The notes: a model not told the origin generated them from the letters alone. Shown: positions 1 to 11,415, counted from the first letter of the stretch. The stretch is 64,000 bases of DNA from Thermocladium modestius JCM 10088 (GCA_001315925.1 BBBF01000003.1:36839-100838), one strand, 5' to 3'. Made by a program: numbers and translations.

Positions 1-403
1 GTAATATCCATTAGGCGGTTCATTTCCATACCTAAAGTCAAGGTCAAGGAGATATCCAGCAAGCAAGTGCTGGTCATATCGAAGGGAGAGCCGCTTCGGG
101 CGGCTGCTCGGTTGTTCTCAGAGCGAAAGATAAGGGCATTGCCCGTTGTTGATGATGGTGGCAGGCTGGTTGGCTTGATAACCAGCACCGACGTTGCTAG
201 GGCATACGTGAGGGCAATCTAGACGCCACGGTTGAGGAGTACATGAGATCCGAGGTACCATTTATACGGATGATGATGATGTTTACGATGCGATAAACTT
301 GATGATAAGCAAAAACATAGGAAGGCTCGTAGTCATAGATGATAAGAATAATCCTGTGGGCATAATAACTAGGACGGATGTATTGGGATTGCTAGTCGAT
401 TGA
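1..403 (+). CDS. CBS-domain protein, 5' truncated by window edge, two frame breaks
   Basis: The first frame runs from base 1 to a stop at 220-222 and reads as a CBS repeat (RALPVVDDGGRLVGLITSTD). The protein resumes in another frame with ATVEEYMRSEV and again with TDDDDVYDAINLMISKNIGR, ending VVIDDKNNPVGIITRTDVLG before the stop at 401-403. The second part has the same CBS pattern, so this is a CBS pair of the adenosyl-ligand or metal-sensing type. Neither frame break lies in a G/C run. Each is repaired by adding one base (near 217 and near 258), which suggests missing bases in the data and not a decayed gene. The N-terminus lies outside the window, so any fused catalytic domain cannot be seen. 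Confidence 0.75.
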
Positions 404-627
404 GATCATGGTGAAACCCATCCCGCCGACCCTTCTTTTGTGAGGCTTAAATCCCATTATGCCGCGGCTCGCGTCATTAGTGACATTAAATCTGCGTTGG
501 AAGTAATTATACTCATTTCACTTTAGGTACGCATCCAGCCCCCCCTCGCCTGCCCTTCAGGGAAGTTTTTATGCCTGCCTTGGGCCCCCCCTCAATCTTT
601 ATAACAGGTCTATTTCTCGGTTCTTAA

Positions 628-1747
628 GTGGATGGTAAAACATCCGCTATAATGGTATCAAGGATTATATATGCCATTCAATGGTTCGTGTTGGCCCCCC
701 CACCCATAGCCGAAGTACAGGCGGAGTTCGGCGTTCCGGGTTACTTGGTGGGCTGGATCCCCCCCTATCCTTCTTCGTGGGCGCTGCATTACTTCAAGTG
801 CCCTCCGCGTACGTATCATCCAAGCTCGGCGCGAAGAGGACATCTATAATGGGCATGATAGTGTTGGGTGCCTTCACTGCATTAAGTGGATTATCGGCTA
901 ACCTATGGGAGCTGCTTTTATTTAGGGCCATCTCCGGGACAGGCGCAGCGCTCTTCTTTTCATCGGCGGCGTATTTGCTGGTAGAGTTGAATAAGGGCAA
1001 GGAGGGCATCATGATGGGCTTATATAATGCGTTCTATGGGGTCGGAAGCTTAATAGGATTGCTGTGGGGCTACGTGGATAATTTGTTCCAGTGGAGAGCT
1101 GCCACTGCGTTGGCGGGATTACTATCCATTATAATGGGATTGGTAGATATATATGAATTGAGGGGGGGTTTTGAGCGGAGGCCCACGTATGCGTTGGGCC
1201 ATATAAGGGACTCACTGGGTATAGCCGTCGGGATAAGCGGAGTATGGGGGGGTTCATATTACGTGGTAAGCGAGTTGCTTCCATACCAAGTCGCCCATCT
1301 CTTCGGTTATGGATCATTCCATGCCGGCTTGATAGCAGAGGGACTGGTGGTGGCCTCAATACTGGGCGGATTCATGACGAACGAGTTCTTCAAAATGGCC
1401 AAGAACAAGGCATTGCTGTTATTATTGGTGTCAATAGCATCCTCTGCCCCCCCCTCTACTTCATGTGGGTGGGAAACCCGCTTTTGGAATTCGCGTTGGG
1501 CGCCTTTTCGGGCTTCTTCAACGACATGGCGTTCTCCGTGGCATACGCCATAACGGCTAATAAGGGAGGTGCATTATCCTTGGCGTTCGTGAACTTCATG
1601 AACATGATAATAGGAATATGGCTGCAACCCCTCTTCACGGCCGTCTCGTCGTATGGCTACCTATACGGCTGGCTCGTTGTGACCACCGTGGCCATCGCGT
1701 TGGCCCTTCCCCCCCTCTTCAAGGAATTAACTTTCAAGACTGGCTGA
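628..1747 (+). CDS. Major facilitator superfamily transporter
   Basis: A polytopic membrane protein of about 370 residues with the MFS rhythm of hydrophobic segments. It starts at GTG 628 (MDGKTSAIMVSRIIY) and ends at TGA 1745-1747. The reading frame shifts at the C7 run 759-765, where GWIP-LSFFVGAALLQVPSAY is expected, and at the C8 run 1447-1454. After correction the order is loop motif KLGAKRTSIMG after helix 2, a central loop near ELRGGFERRP, and six more helices. The substrate cannot be told; anion, sugar and drug carriers all have this shape. It stands alone with its own AT-rich upstream region (tttataac near 597). Confidence 0.8.
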
Positions 1748-1884
1748 AACATGTCGGCATTGGCTCGTTGTTTAACAGATGCGGGTACTGGGTCAATAAT
1801 GGGGAGGACAGCTAGCGCGATTAGGGAATTAGCCTTGCTATTATTATGGATGCCACTATTATTGTGAGGATTACCACTCTATGG

Positions 1885-2805
1885 TTAAATGGCCCGGCCC
1901 ATAAAGCCTTTAATTCCCTCCATTTGTCCTGGCTTCCTCTTGATGAGCGGGATGACCAGTCTAGCGGAGAAGGGCAGCACAAGTAAGGATGCCAGAGATA
2001 GGTAGGGAAGGAAGCCCAGGTAAACTGATATGGCGATTATTATATAGATGAATGCCACTGCTGCGACCGCTAAATACCCCGTCCTCCTCAGCCCAAGCAT
2101 TAACGCGATTGTTTTCTTCCCGAACTTCCTGCTGGCCTCTATCTCGATCGCGCCGGAGCCGAGCAGTATTATTAGGGTGAACAGACCGTTGACCAATCCC
2201 ACCAAGACGGGCGCCCAGCTGAATGAATTGGTTTGAACCATGAAGGAGCCAAGGGCTACCAGGGGCCCCCCCATGGAAATCAACGCCACCGCCTCGCCTG
2301 CCCCCCCCTTATAGTGCAATCGCAATCCCTCGCTGTATAGGACGCCTAGCGAGAAGCCTATTATGGCTATTAATAGAATTATCCAAGTGGTTTCCACCGC
2401 TAAGTAAATCCCAATGAGTCCCGCGGCGATTAGGAGCAAGTATCCGCTCCTTTTCACTGAGGCGGGGGTTCAAGCCAAGGTTTATTATGGGGTGTATCCT
2501 GTGTGGCAATCCTTGGGATATATGTACGATATCGAGGCCTGTTTTGAATTCCGAGTAATCATGGATCAAGTTGACCCCCCCGGCCTGCGCCATCATTATC
2601 CCCCCATTGCAGTTAATATATAAAATGGAATATTTATTTTCCCGAGTAGGTAAAAAGATAGGATGGCTCCCAATGTAACGGATGAGAAGGCGCTGGTCAG
2701 GGTGGAGGGGGGGCTGGTCGCCACAAACCATTTTCTCATCGTTTCGATCACATTACGCCTCGACTTGTTGCTTCTCTCCCCCTCATCTGCTCGGCCTGCG
2801 TCCAT
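1885..2805 (-). CDS. UbiA/MenA-family prenyltransferase
   Basis: Membrane prenyltransferase of about 300 residues, probably attaching an isoprenoid chain to an aromatic or lipid headgroup. The diagnostic aspartate-rich motif reads NLIHDYSEFKTGLD (the N-D-x-x-x-G-x-D pattern of UbiA proteins), followed by eight or so hydrophobic helices. Frames change at the C7 run near 2575, the C6 run near 2600, and a five-base run near 2464 where four bases restore the frame. The ATG at 2805 is preceded by GGAG on the minus strand, a usable ribosome site. MenA-type (menaquinone), DGGGP synthase-type and heme O-type roles are all possible; the MGGPLVALGSF stretch resembles the MenA branch. In a Thermoproteales cell with quinone-linked respiration a quinone role is attractive but not proven. 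Confidence 0.75.
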
Positions 2806-2979
2806 GGGATCTCCTATTTAGCTTGCTCTCTGTATTACTTAAAGCTTAACTCGGCATATTGACTTGAGCATCCAACGATGAGTTTATGCGGGGGGGCGTG
2901 CAAGCCAAAAGTTTTCGGTCATGGTAATAGCTGTTACTTAAGCATTTGAGTTAAATACGATTTCTCGGCAGGAACGATT

Positions 2980-3192
2980 ATGGCGATACTACTATACAAC
3001 GATGGCGATGCGGATGTGCTGGAAATTATAAGGAAGTTAATACCCAACGCCAAATTGGTTCGGGTTGAGTCGACAGATGATGCGCCCTCTCCATTATTGA
3101 TAACGGAGGACGGCGTATTCAGCGGTTATGAGATATACAGTTACCTGAGGGAAAAGGGGTTGCCGAGCGATATTGTGCGGCAAGGCGAGTAA
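2980..3192 (+). CDS. Small hypothetical protein, thioredoxin-fold-like
   Basis: A 70-residue protein, MAILLYNDGDADVLEII to IVRQGE. A TATA-like gttaaata lies about 28 bases before the ATG, which fits a leaderless transcript. The order beta (AILLYND), helix (ADVLEIIRKL), then PLLITEDGVFSGYEIYSYL resembles the end of glutaredoxin or GST N-terminal domains, where a strand is followed by a residue-binding turn and a helix. No CxxC pair is present, so redox catalysis is unlikely. I do not recognise a named family. Confidence 0.55.
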   Translation: MAILLYNDGDADVLEIIRKLIPNAKLVRVESTDDAPSPLLITEDGVFSGYEIYSYLREKGLPSDIVRQGE

Positions 3193-3321
3193 TCAAACCC
3201 TTGCGGGCCATGAAGTTTTGCATTATGGGGAATTGAGAGTTAGATTTTGTGGTGTTCCTTAATTAAGTTATTTCTGGGGGGGATTATGAATTAAAATTAA
3301 CCTAGTTTAGTCTGTGTGGAA

Positions 3322-3332
3322 AGGTTTAAAAA
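3322..3332 (+). promoter_or_regulatory. TATA box of the padR-ABC exporter operon
   Basis: The sequence ggtttaaaaag lies about 25 bases before the ATG at 3355. This is the archaeal TATA spacing for a leaderless transcript. It decides between GTG 3316, which would place the box inside the coding region, and ATG 3355. An alternating gatatc repeat (near 3340-3355) sits between box and start and could be an operator for the PadR protein itself, which is typical of PadR autoregulation; that last point is inference. Confidence 0.6.
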
Positions 3333-3354
3333 GGATACTGATATCGATATCGAT

Positions 3355-3789
3355 ATGTTTCCCACCATATTTAGAGGAAGCATACGGAAGAGGGGTGGCC
3401 TGAGGATTTTGGTGCTGCAGATGCTTCAAGGATCGCCCAAGAACGGGGGGGCGGAAATAATGGATGAAATAGAAAGGATGACGTGGGGGGGTTGGTGGCG
3501 GCCATCGCCTGGCTCCATATATCCATTGTTATCCACCCTAGTGGAGGAGGGATTGGCGGTTAAATTAAACGATGGGAGGTATCAACTAACTGAGAAGGGG
3601 GGGAGAAGCGAGGCGGCTGAGTATAGCGAGCTGTTTGCGTGGCCGATAAAGCCCAGAACAATGGATGATATATTAAACGAGATGGAGAGCTATATCTCCT
3701 ACATGGAGGACATGGGCAAGGATAAAATAATTCAATACAAGGACCGCATAGAATCTATTAGATCCAGGTTGGAGAGGTTGATACAATGA
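3355..3789 (+). CDS. PadR-family transcriptional regulator
   Basis: A winged-helix regulator of about 144 residues. The PadR signature is clear: LRILVLQMLQGSPKNG, then WWRPSPGSIYPLLSTLVEEG, then the wing DGRYQLTEKG, and a C-terminal dimerisation helix (MDDILNEMESYISYMEDM). G7 runs at 3446, 3486 and 3597 each add one glycine (NGGAE, WGGWW, KGGRS) compared with the usual family spacing. The stop overlaps the start of the ABC ATPase by four bases (ATGA), so the pair is translated together. PadR proteins next to DrrAB-type exporters normally repress them until a drug binds; that role is inferred from context. Confidence 0.85.
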   Translation: MFPTIFRGSIRKRGGLRILVLQMLQGSPKNGGAEIMDEIERMTWGGWWRPSPGSIYPLLSTLVEEGLAVKLNDGRYQLTEKGGRSEAAEYSELFAWPIKPRTMDDILNEMESYISYMEDMGKDKIIQYKDRIESIRSRLERLIQ

Positions 3790-4788
3790 GCTCGCCAGCT
3801 ATAAAGGCCATTAACCTAACCAAGAAGTATGGCTCGTTGCTCGCAGTGGATCACATAAACTTCGAGGTAGCTGTGGGAGAGATATTCGGGCTTCTGGGAC
3901 CCAATGGCGCTGGGAAAAGCACTACCATAGGCATGCTAACCACCTTGGTGAAGCCCACCGAAGGAACGGCGTTAGTCAATGGATTTGATGTTATTAAGCA
4001 ACCATCGAAGGTCCGTGCATCGATAGGAGTAGTGCTGCAAGAATATACCGCTGATGAGGATTTGACTGGGTGGGAGAACTTGATGTTGGCCGCCTCCCTC
4101 TACGGCATCCCCAAGGATGTTGCCAAGGAACGAGCAAAGGAATTGCTGCAAATGGTGGAGCTCACCAATGCCGCTAATAAGAAGGTCGAGAATTACTCGG
4201 GCGGCATGAGGAGGAGGTTGGAGATAGCAATGGGCCTAATAAACAGGCCCAGGATTCTCTTCTTGGATGAACCTACCTTGGGCTTGGACGTGCAGACTAG
4301 ATCCGCCATCTGGACCTATATAACCAAGTTAAAGAAGGAGTACAACATGACCATATTGGTCACCACCCATTACTTGGAGGAAGCTGATGCTTACTGCGAC
4401 AGGATAGCGATAATAGATAAAGGTAAGATAGCCAAAATAGGCACTCCCAAGGAATTGAAGGAAAGTCTCGGAGGCGATATAATAATGCTACAGATAGCAG
4501 GCAACATTGATCTTGCCAAGCAGATAATAATGAGCATGGATGGAATGGGCGATGTGCGCGTTATGGATAATTCCATCTGGATCACAGCTAAGGATGGGGG
4601 GGTCAATGGCTCCCCGAATACTCGAGGCGTTGAATAAGAACGGCGTAAGGGTTGCCAAGATATCTATAACGGAGCCGACTATGGACGAGGTCTACATGAA
4701 GTACACCGGCAAGAGCTTGCGGGAGGAGCAGTCCAATTGGGAGGAGGCGATGTCCACTATGAGAACCATAAGAAAGGCGAGGTCCTGA
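3786..4788 (+). CDS. ABC transporter ATPase, DrrA-like multidrug type
   Basis: ATP-binding subunit of about 330 residues. Walker A is GPNGAGKST, the Q-loop is VVLQE, the signature is YSGGMRRRLEIAMGL, Walker B is RILFLDEPTLGLD, and the switch histidine is in TTHYLEEAD. The frame breaks at the G7 run 4596-4602. With the break repaired the C-terminus continues as MAPRILEALNKNGVRV to the TGA at 4786-4788, giving the C-terminal extension usual for DrrA proteins. The stop overlaps the permease ATG (TGATG). The protein would energise export of a hydrophobic drug or lipid with the permease that follows. Confidence 0.88.
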
Positions 4789-5662
4789 TGGAGCGCCAAA
4801 ACCTTGGCCCGCTTCATGGATTGTGGTCGCTGACCAATAGGGAGTTGAAGAAGTGGTATAAGGCACCATTCATATTGCTGCTGTCCCTAGTGCAGCCCGT
4901 GCTCTGGCTGGGGGGGCTCTTCGGCAAGGCAATGAATTTGGGCAACATGTTTACCTCAGGCCTTAACATACCGGGCCTTAACATACCGAAGCAAGTGATA
5001 GATCAAATAGGAACGGAACTGATAAAGAGCACCTTCGGAACTACGGATTACTTCTCCTTCTTGGCAGCAGGCATGTTGTCCTTCATAGTGCTTTTCACCT
5101 CCATGAACAGCGGCATGATGATAGTGTGGGACAGGAGGCTCGGCTTTCTGAATAAGCTATTGACTACCCCCCCCGTTTCTCGGGGGGGATCCATAATAAT
5201 GGGCAAGGTACTTTCCGCCGTCATAAGGTCATTGGTTCAAGCCACAATAGTCTTAGTCATCGCATTACTGCTAGGCATGCAGTTCAGGCCCGATATATCC
5301 GCGCTGGATATAGCCGGGACTTATGTAGCTCTATTCCTAATGTCGCTCGGCCTCTCCTCGCTCTTCATAATGCTGGCATTGAGATCGACTAGCTGGGAGT
5401 CACAAATGGCAATAATGAATCTACTGAACCTGCCACTGCTCTTCGCGAGCAATGCGTTTTACCCTGTGAAGCTCATGCCATCTTGCTAAAGCCGGTGGTG
5501 GAGATAAATCCAATAAGCTATGCAAATGATATATCCAGGCAATTGCTATTGGGGGCCACGGGCATGAATAGCGTATGGTTCGACTTTGCGTTCTTGTTAG
5601 CGTTCGCCGCCATATTCTCTACGCTGGGCATAGTGCTGTCTTGGAGGTACTTGAATTCGTGA
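4788..5662 (+). CDS. ABC-2 type transporter permease, DrrB-like
   Basis: Membrane subunit of the exporter, about 290 residues with six hydrophobic segments. It starts at ATG 4788 (MERQNLGPLHGLWSLTNREL), where the cytosolic elbow helix RELKKWYKAPFILLLSLVQP is typical of ABC-2 permeases. The central motif reads FLNKLLTTPPVSRG-SIIMGK. The frame is lost at 5484, where one G appears to be missing (MPSW-LKPVVEINPISYAN is expected), and continues to TGA 5660-5662 with the last helix and short tail. It forms one operon with the PadR gene and the ATPase. Confidence 0.85.
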
Positions 5663-5752
5663 TGCAATGTTTGGACCACTTGGTTTTTCAGTAAAAATAG
5701 AATTAATGGCCTCATCGGAAAAATTATTAACCCTCTATACAGCCGTGCTTGA

Positions 5753-7491
5753 ATGTCGGATAAATTCAATGATTTGTTGAATCGGAGGGGATTCTTTTGG
5801 CAGAGCTTCGACGCTTATAAAGGCATGGTTGAGGCGGGCGGCTTTTACGATTATGGCCCGCTGGGCGTCGGGCTTAAGAGGAATATAATCAATAAGTGGC
5901 TCAGGACGTTCGTGGTACCCTACATGGACTTCACAATAGAGGTGGAGACCCCCCCATCATAATGCCCAGGATAGTTTTTGAGGCAAGCGGTCATTTGGAG
6001 AACTTCACGGATTTCTTGGTGACTTGCAGTAAATGCGGCCGTAAGTATAGGGCCGATCATTTGGTGGAGGACGAGTTGAGAAAACGTGGAGTGAAGATAA
6101 AGACTGAGGGATTGGACGAACGACGATTGGATGAGCTGATATCCCAGTACGGCGTAAAATGCCCCCCCAATTGCGGGGGGGAGCTTGGCAATGTTCAACG
6201 CTTCAACCTGTTATTCCAGACCACTATAGGGCCATATAGCAGTAACCTGGGATTCATAAGGCCCGAGACGGCTCAAGGCATGTTCATAGACTTCGCGAAA
6301 TTATATGAATTATCCAATAGGAGATTGCCTCTGGCAGTGGCCCAAGTGGGTAAGGTGGGAAGAAACGAGATATCGCCGAGGCAGGGATTGGTTAGATTAA
6401 GGGAGTTCTCCCAAATGGAGATAGAGCTGTTCTTCGATCCCCCCCTGAATCCAAGGTGTCCCTACTTGGATGATATCAAGGACGTCAAGATAAGGATACT
6501 GCCGGAGGATGATGTGGCGAAGGGAGTTAATGCTCCGCGTGAGGTGAGTGTGAGGGAGGCCGTCGAGAAGGTATATAGTTAATGAATGGATGGGATTCTA
6601 CATGGGACTGGCCACCGTTTTCCTGAACGAGCTAGGAGTCCCTCTGGATAAGCAATTATTCCTGGCCAAGCTGCCGGAGGAGCGGGCCCACTACGCAAAG
6701 GCGGTCTTCGACCAAGTGGTTTTAACGGAGAGGTTTGGATGGCTTGAGGTGAGCGGTCACGCCTATAGGACGGATTATGACTTGTCCAGGCATGTCAAGT
6801 ACAGCGGCCAGGATTTGAGTGCTTATAGGGATCTCCAAGTCCCGCGGATAGAGAAGGAGATTCGTGTCTCCCCCCCTAATCCGGTTAAGATAAAGGAGAA
6901 GTACGGCGGCGATGCGGGCAAGATAATCAAGTACATATATGATAATCCAGACAAGGTATTGCGGGATATCGAGTCAACCGGCAAATCGGTGTTCGAGGCA
7001 TTCGAGATAAGCAGGGAGATGATATACATTAGTGAGCAGGAGAGGAAAACGTACAGGGAGAGATTCATCCCCCCCCACGTTATAGAGCCGTCTTTTGGGG
7101 GGGTGGATAGACTGCTTTATGTTACTTTGGAGAACTCATTCGTTGAGAGGAACGGCAAGTACGTGCTGAGGCTCCCGCCCGACATAGCTCCAATAAAGGT
7201 GGCCGTGCTTCCCTTGATAAGGAAGGATCCATACCCAGCCATAGGCAGGAGGATTTGGTCGATGCTGGTCATGAATGGGATAGAGCCGTGTACGATGATG
7301 GAGATACCATAGGTTCCCGCTACGTCAAGTATGATGAGGAAGGCGTTCCATTTGCCGTCACCATAGATGATAAAACGCCCATGGATAATACGGTCACGTT
7401 AAGGGATAGGGATACGACATCCCAAGTCCGGGTCCCCCCCGTGGACTCCCTCGTGGCCGTTATATCCTCGAAGTTATATGTGAGGCATTGA
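5753..7491 (+). CDS. glyS: Glycine-tRNA ligase, frameshifted by G/C runs and missing bases
   Basis: Class II aminoacyl-tRNA synthetase of the archaeal/eukaryotic alpha2 type, about 575 residues. It starts [19 protein letters not shown], with motif 1 region [14 protein letters not shown], the zinc-like insertion [11 protein letters not shown] and CPPNCGG, the motif 2 region RPETAQGMF and [11 protein letters not shown], motif 3 near EPSFG-VDRLLY, and the anticodon-binding domain [13 protein letters not shown]. The break at the C7 run 5949-5955 interrupts [18 protein letters not shown]. Single bases appear to be missing near 6577 and 7272 ([19 protein letters not shown]). Two further runs add residues in conserved places: PSFGGVDR and FIPPHVIEP. 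An essential single-copy gene cannot have this many lesions, so the breaks argue for data error. Confidence 0.92.
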
Positions 7492-7609
7492 CGTGCATGG
7501 AGGAGTGCCTGCTTATTCAATGATTGCATTGCGGCTCTCCGGCATTGTGCTGCGTCATTTTATGGGCAAATTATAAAATGGGGGGGCATCGCGCTGGTAT
7601 TGATTGCAT

Positions 7610-8395
7610 GTGTCGAGGAGCGATGCAATAGATGAGGGAAGCTATGTATTGTTATACTTCAACGAGACAATAAATTACGTGATCAAGGCAAGGCGGAGCG
7701 CCACGTTCAATACAATTAAGGGAACCATAATGGGGGGGATCAAGTGGTGGGAGCGAAGTACGGGATGAAGTGATCAGTAGCTTAGGCTACGCGTTCAAAT
7801 TGAGTAGACCCGATATAGTGGATGTATTGATGAAGCAGAGGCGGGCGACGCAGCCATATACCCCCCCAAGGACGCCGCTATAATAATAACTTATTGCAAC
7901 GTAGTGCCGGGGGCAGTAGTATTGGAGGCCGGCATGGGAAGCGCATACCTGACCAGCATGTTGGCCATGCATGTAATGCCTACGGGAAAAGTCGTGTCGT
8001 ATGAACGGGACTCAAGTCGAGTGAGGATAGCCGAAAGGACGCTGAAGGAGATGGGAGTCGCTCCATTTGTGGAAATCAAGGAGCAAGATCTAGCCGAAGC
8101 CAGGCTGGACAGAGAGTTCGACGCGGCTGTGCTGGACGTGGCGGAGCCGTGGGCATTGCTTCCAACCGCTGTGGGCGCAGTGCGGCATGGGGGGGCTAAT
8201 GTGGCGGCTTACGTTCCAACCATAGGTCAAGTGGATAAGACCATCTCAAAGATGGCGGAGCTGGGCTTGATTCGAGTTCAGTTATTCGAGTCCATATTGA
8301 GGCCTTGGAAAACCGTGCCGGGGGGGGAGATCAGGCCCCCCCAGATGTGGATGCTGGGGCATACGGGCTTCATAATAATAGGAAAGAGGCCTTAA
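7610..8395 (+). CDS. trmI: tRNA (adenine-N1-)-methyltransferase, TrmI family
   Basis: SAM-dependent methyltransferase of about 255 residues that methylates A57/A58 in the tRNA T-loop of archaea. The order is an N-terminal beta domain (DEGSYVLLYFNETINYVIKA), then KLSRPDIVDVLMKQRRATQ, the SAM motif VLEAGMGSAYLTSMLA, the acidic motif VVSYERDSSRVRIAERTL, and the catalytic region AAVLDVAEPWALLP. Frame breaks fall at the G7 run 7733, at 7764 where one G is missing from a GGGG, and at the C7 run 7860. The GTG at 7610 is chosen because the ATG one base earlier leads to a stop; ttataaaa near 7571 is the probable TATA box. The product stabilises tRNA at high temperature. Confidence 0.85.
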
Positions 8396-8422
8396 ATGCA
8401 TCCCCCCCACTTCCGTCCCTCA

Positions 8423-9567
8423 TCATAACCTGGAGAGAGGCGGCACTACTTTTCCGGGCTCCACCACAGTTCCGGGGGGGGACATCACGGAATTAGCCCC
8501 TATGCGCGCTCTACGCCCGATCAACGCGCCTAATTTTCTATCGCCGATCTTAGCCCCCCCATCTTGGTGGGCAGTCAACGTGACCACTCCGGGCTCCATC
8601 ACTCCTTGACTTCCCATTATAGATGATCCTATAAATGAGCCCCCCCGTCCCACCGTGGAGAACGGCTGTATGGAGGACTCCGTTATCTCCGCCCCCCCGG
8701 CTCCCACCACGCATCCCTCCTCTATGGCCGCATAGTTTCGTATCAATGCATTGGTTCCCACGTATGCCTTCCTGCCTATATATGCTGGTCCCCTTATGGT
8801 TGCATTATGATCCACGGTGGCCCCATCATCTATGAAGACGACTCCCTCTATCGACGCCTTGCTGGATACTGACGCCTTTGCGCTTATCCTCCCCCCCTCA
8901 GTCCAAGAGTTCATCACATTCCTTATAACGGACAACACATCCCATGGATACTTAACATCTATCCACCACCCGCTCCACATGGCGGCATTGCCCTTGGAGT
9001 TGCCCAGCAGCTCTATGAATTCCCCCCCTCATTATATCGACTAGGTAATCCCCCCCTCGACCGCCAATGCGCCGGCCAAGACGTACCCCCCCGGCTGATG
9101 GTCACTGCTCCTCGAGGCTCCTCCTATCTCCTGGGTTTCCGTCACATTTATCCGTACATAGCCAGCGGTGTCCTCCATGGGAACCACCATGGCGGTCAAG
9201 CTCCTGCCGCTTCCCAAATGAGAATCCAGCAATAACTTATATGCCTCGACAGGCATCACCACGTCTCCATATGCTATTATCACTGTGGTGCCCCTCAAAC
9301 TATGCTGAGCTATCTCTCTTATAGCGTCGGTCTCGTTTTCTCCGTATCTGGTTGTTTCCACTTCATCGTCCCTCATCAAAACGCGATTAGATGCAATCAT
9401 GACTCTCCTAATCCCTAAATCCCGCATGGCATCCACTGGGTATTTGATGAGGGGCTTGCCCAATATGTTCAATAAATACTTGGGCTCGCCATCATCGACC
9501 AGGGGGGGATACATGTCAACGCCCCGTCCCCCCCCGCCAATATCAATGCCCAAATGCTCCGCCTCAT
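8423..9567 (-). CDS. GlmU-like sugar-1-phosphate nucleotidylyltransferase / acetyltransferase
   Basis: About 380 residues in two domains. The N-terminal Rossmann nucleotidyltransferase begins MRRSIWALILAGG-RGVDMYPL and continues EPKYLLNILGKPLIKYPVDAM; the C-terminal part is a left-handed beta helix (ISAKASVSSKASIEG, GPAYIGRKAYVGTNALIRNY, GARIGANSVMSPGTVVEPG). This layout matches archaeal enzymes that make UDP-GlcNAc from GlcN-1-P (Sulfolobus ST0452 type). The ATG at 9567 lies two bases after the glmS stop on the same strand, so the pair is an operon for UDP-amino-sugar supply. Frame breaks at C7 runs near 9040 and 9500 join the two halves. Lipid-linked glycan and surface glycoprotein synthesis is the likely sink. 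Confidence 0.82.
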
Positions 9568-9569
9568 GT

Positions 9570-11415
9570 TCACTCAACCGTGACTGTTTTCGCCAAATTC
9601 CTCGGCTTATCGGGATCCAATCCCCTCGCAACGGCCGTGTAGTAAGCCAGCAATTGCATTGGCACTGAATACGCTATAGTAGCTATGGCTGGCTCCTCTA
9701 CCCTATCGGGATGGCTATGTCCAGCACCTTGTCCAGCCTTTCCTCCAGGGATTTGGGGGGGATAACTCCAATGGCATATGCATCGCGTGCCTTCATTTCC
9801 ATTATGTTCCCCCCCTCCATGGCCTCGCCGTATTCATCGTTGAATATTGTGAAGAGCACCGGAAACGACTTCTCCACGAGGGCTATTGGTCCGTGCTTGC
9901 TCTCCCCGGCAGGGTAGGCCTCTGCATGTATGTATGCAACCTCCTTCATTTTCAACGCGCCTTCCATTGAAATGGGCAATCCCAATCCTCGCCCCAGGTA
10001 ATACATGCTGCTCGCCCTGGATATCGAGCCGCCACCCTCTTTATCTTGGCCTCGTTGTTGGCGAGGGTTGCTTGTACTACATCCGGCACTTGCTCCATTT
10101 CATTCATGAAATACGCCGCCTCATCGTCATTTACGTAACCCCTCGCCGCCGCAGCGCTCATGGCCAATATAGTTAATACCATCAATTGAGCTGTGAAGGT
10201 CTTTGTGGCCGCCACCCCCTATCTCGGGCCCGGTCCTGGTGTATATGGCTAAATGGCTCTCCCTCGGTATTGCGCTGTCCATCACGTTGGATATGGCTAT
10301 CACCTTGACTCCAGCGCTTTTCAATGCGCGGAGGGCTAGTAATGCGTCTATTGTCTCGCCCGATTGAGAAACCACTATGGCAACATCCCCCCCTCCCCCC
10401 CCGCCGTCTTCATGTATTTACGATACTCCGATGATGTGAATGTATGGACATCGGCGCCGGCAACCGTGGTTAATAAGTAATCGCCTATCAATCCAGCATG
10501 TAATGATGTGCCGCTGGCGGTTATGAATATGTGCCTGGCGTCCGCCAATTCCGCTCCTATTTTCGTAACTTCATCCCTCTCTATGCCGGCCAAGGTATTC
10601 CTGAGGGCCATGGGTTGCTCGTGGATCTCCTTTAGCATGAAGTGGGAATAGCCTTCCTTGCTGGCCATTTCGGGGCTCCAAGTCACGTGCCGTATCCTCT
10701 CCTCCACGTTGACAGGCTTGCCGTTCCTCTCTATGTAAATGGATGAGGGAGATACGTAGCCGTACTCGCCATCATTCAATACAACCACTGTATTGGTGTA
10801 TTCCAGGAAAGCCGGTATATCGCTGGCTATGAAGTTAGTCCCGGATCCTATCCCTATGACCAGCGGCGATATGTTCCTCACGAAGAACATTTTATCTGGC
10901 TCATCCCTCACCACCGCCACCAATGCATATGCGCCTTTTAGCTCAGAAATGGTTTTCCTGAAAGCATCGAATGCATTTGCTCCCTCCTTCAAGTGCTCCT
11001 CTATCAAGTGGGCTATTACCTCCGTATCCGTCTCGCTCCTAAATACATGTCCTCTTCCCTCCAACATTGCCCGTAGCTCTCTGTAGTTGGATATTATGCC
11101 GTTGTGCACGACTGCCACGCGTCCACCGCAGTCAATGTGGGGGGGATGTGCATTATCATCGCTGGGCTTGCCATGGGTGGCCCAGCGGGTGTGGCCTATT
11201 CCTATCAATCCATCGATTTCGCTGAACTTAACCCGTGCGTCCACCTCTCCTATCTTTCCTTTTCCCTTTCTAACGATTAACTCCCCCTTGCCTATAACGG
11301 CGACTCCGACCGAGTCATAGCCTCTATATTCCAGCTTAGTTAAGCTTCTCTTCAATGCCCTACCCAGCGGCTCTCCCAATCCGTTGAGGGAGCAAATGCC
11401 TATTATGCCGCACAC
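9570..11415 (-). CDS. glmS: Glutamine-fructose-6-phosphate aminotransferase
   Basis: About 600 residues. The N-terminal Ntn glutaminase domain starts with the nucleophile cysteine ([12 protein letters not shown]) and holds [22 protein letters not shown] and [12 protein letters not shown]. Two SIS sugar-isomerase domains follow, with [16 protein letters not shown] and a C-terminus ending [10 protein letters not shown], the invariant tail of the family. The gene is split by C7 runs near 10385 and 10775-type positions, a five-C run near 10216, and a missing base near 9713 ([17 protein letters not shown]). It makes GlcN-6-P, the first step toward UDP-GlcNAc, and is followed directly by the GlmU-like gene. 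A TATA-like CTTAAAAG lies about 25 bases before the GTG start. Confidence 0.9.

Noticed and set aside
628..8395. Reading each broken frame as a separate small gene or a pseudogene
   Set aside because: The pieces join into complete, conserved proteins once G/C runs or single bases are corrected; essential genes such as glycyl-tRNA synthetase show it most clearly.
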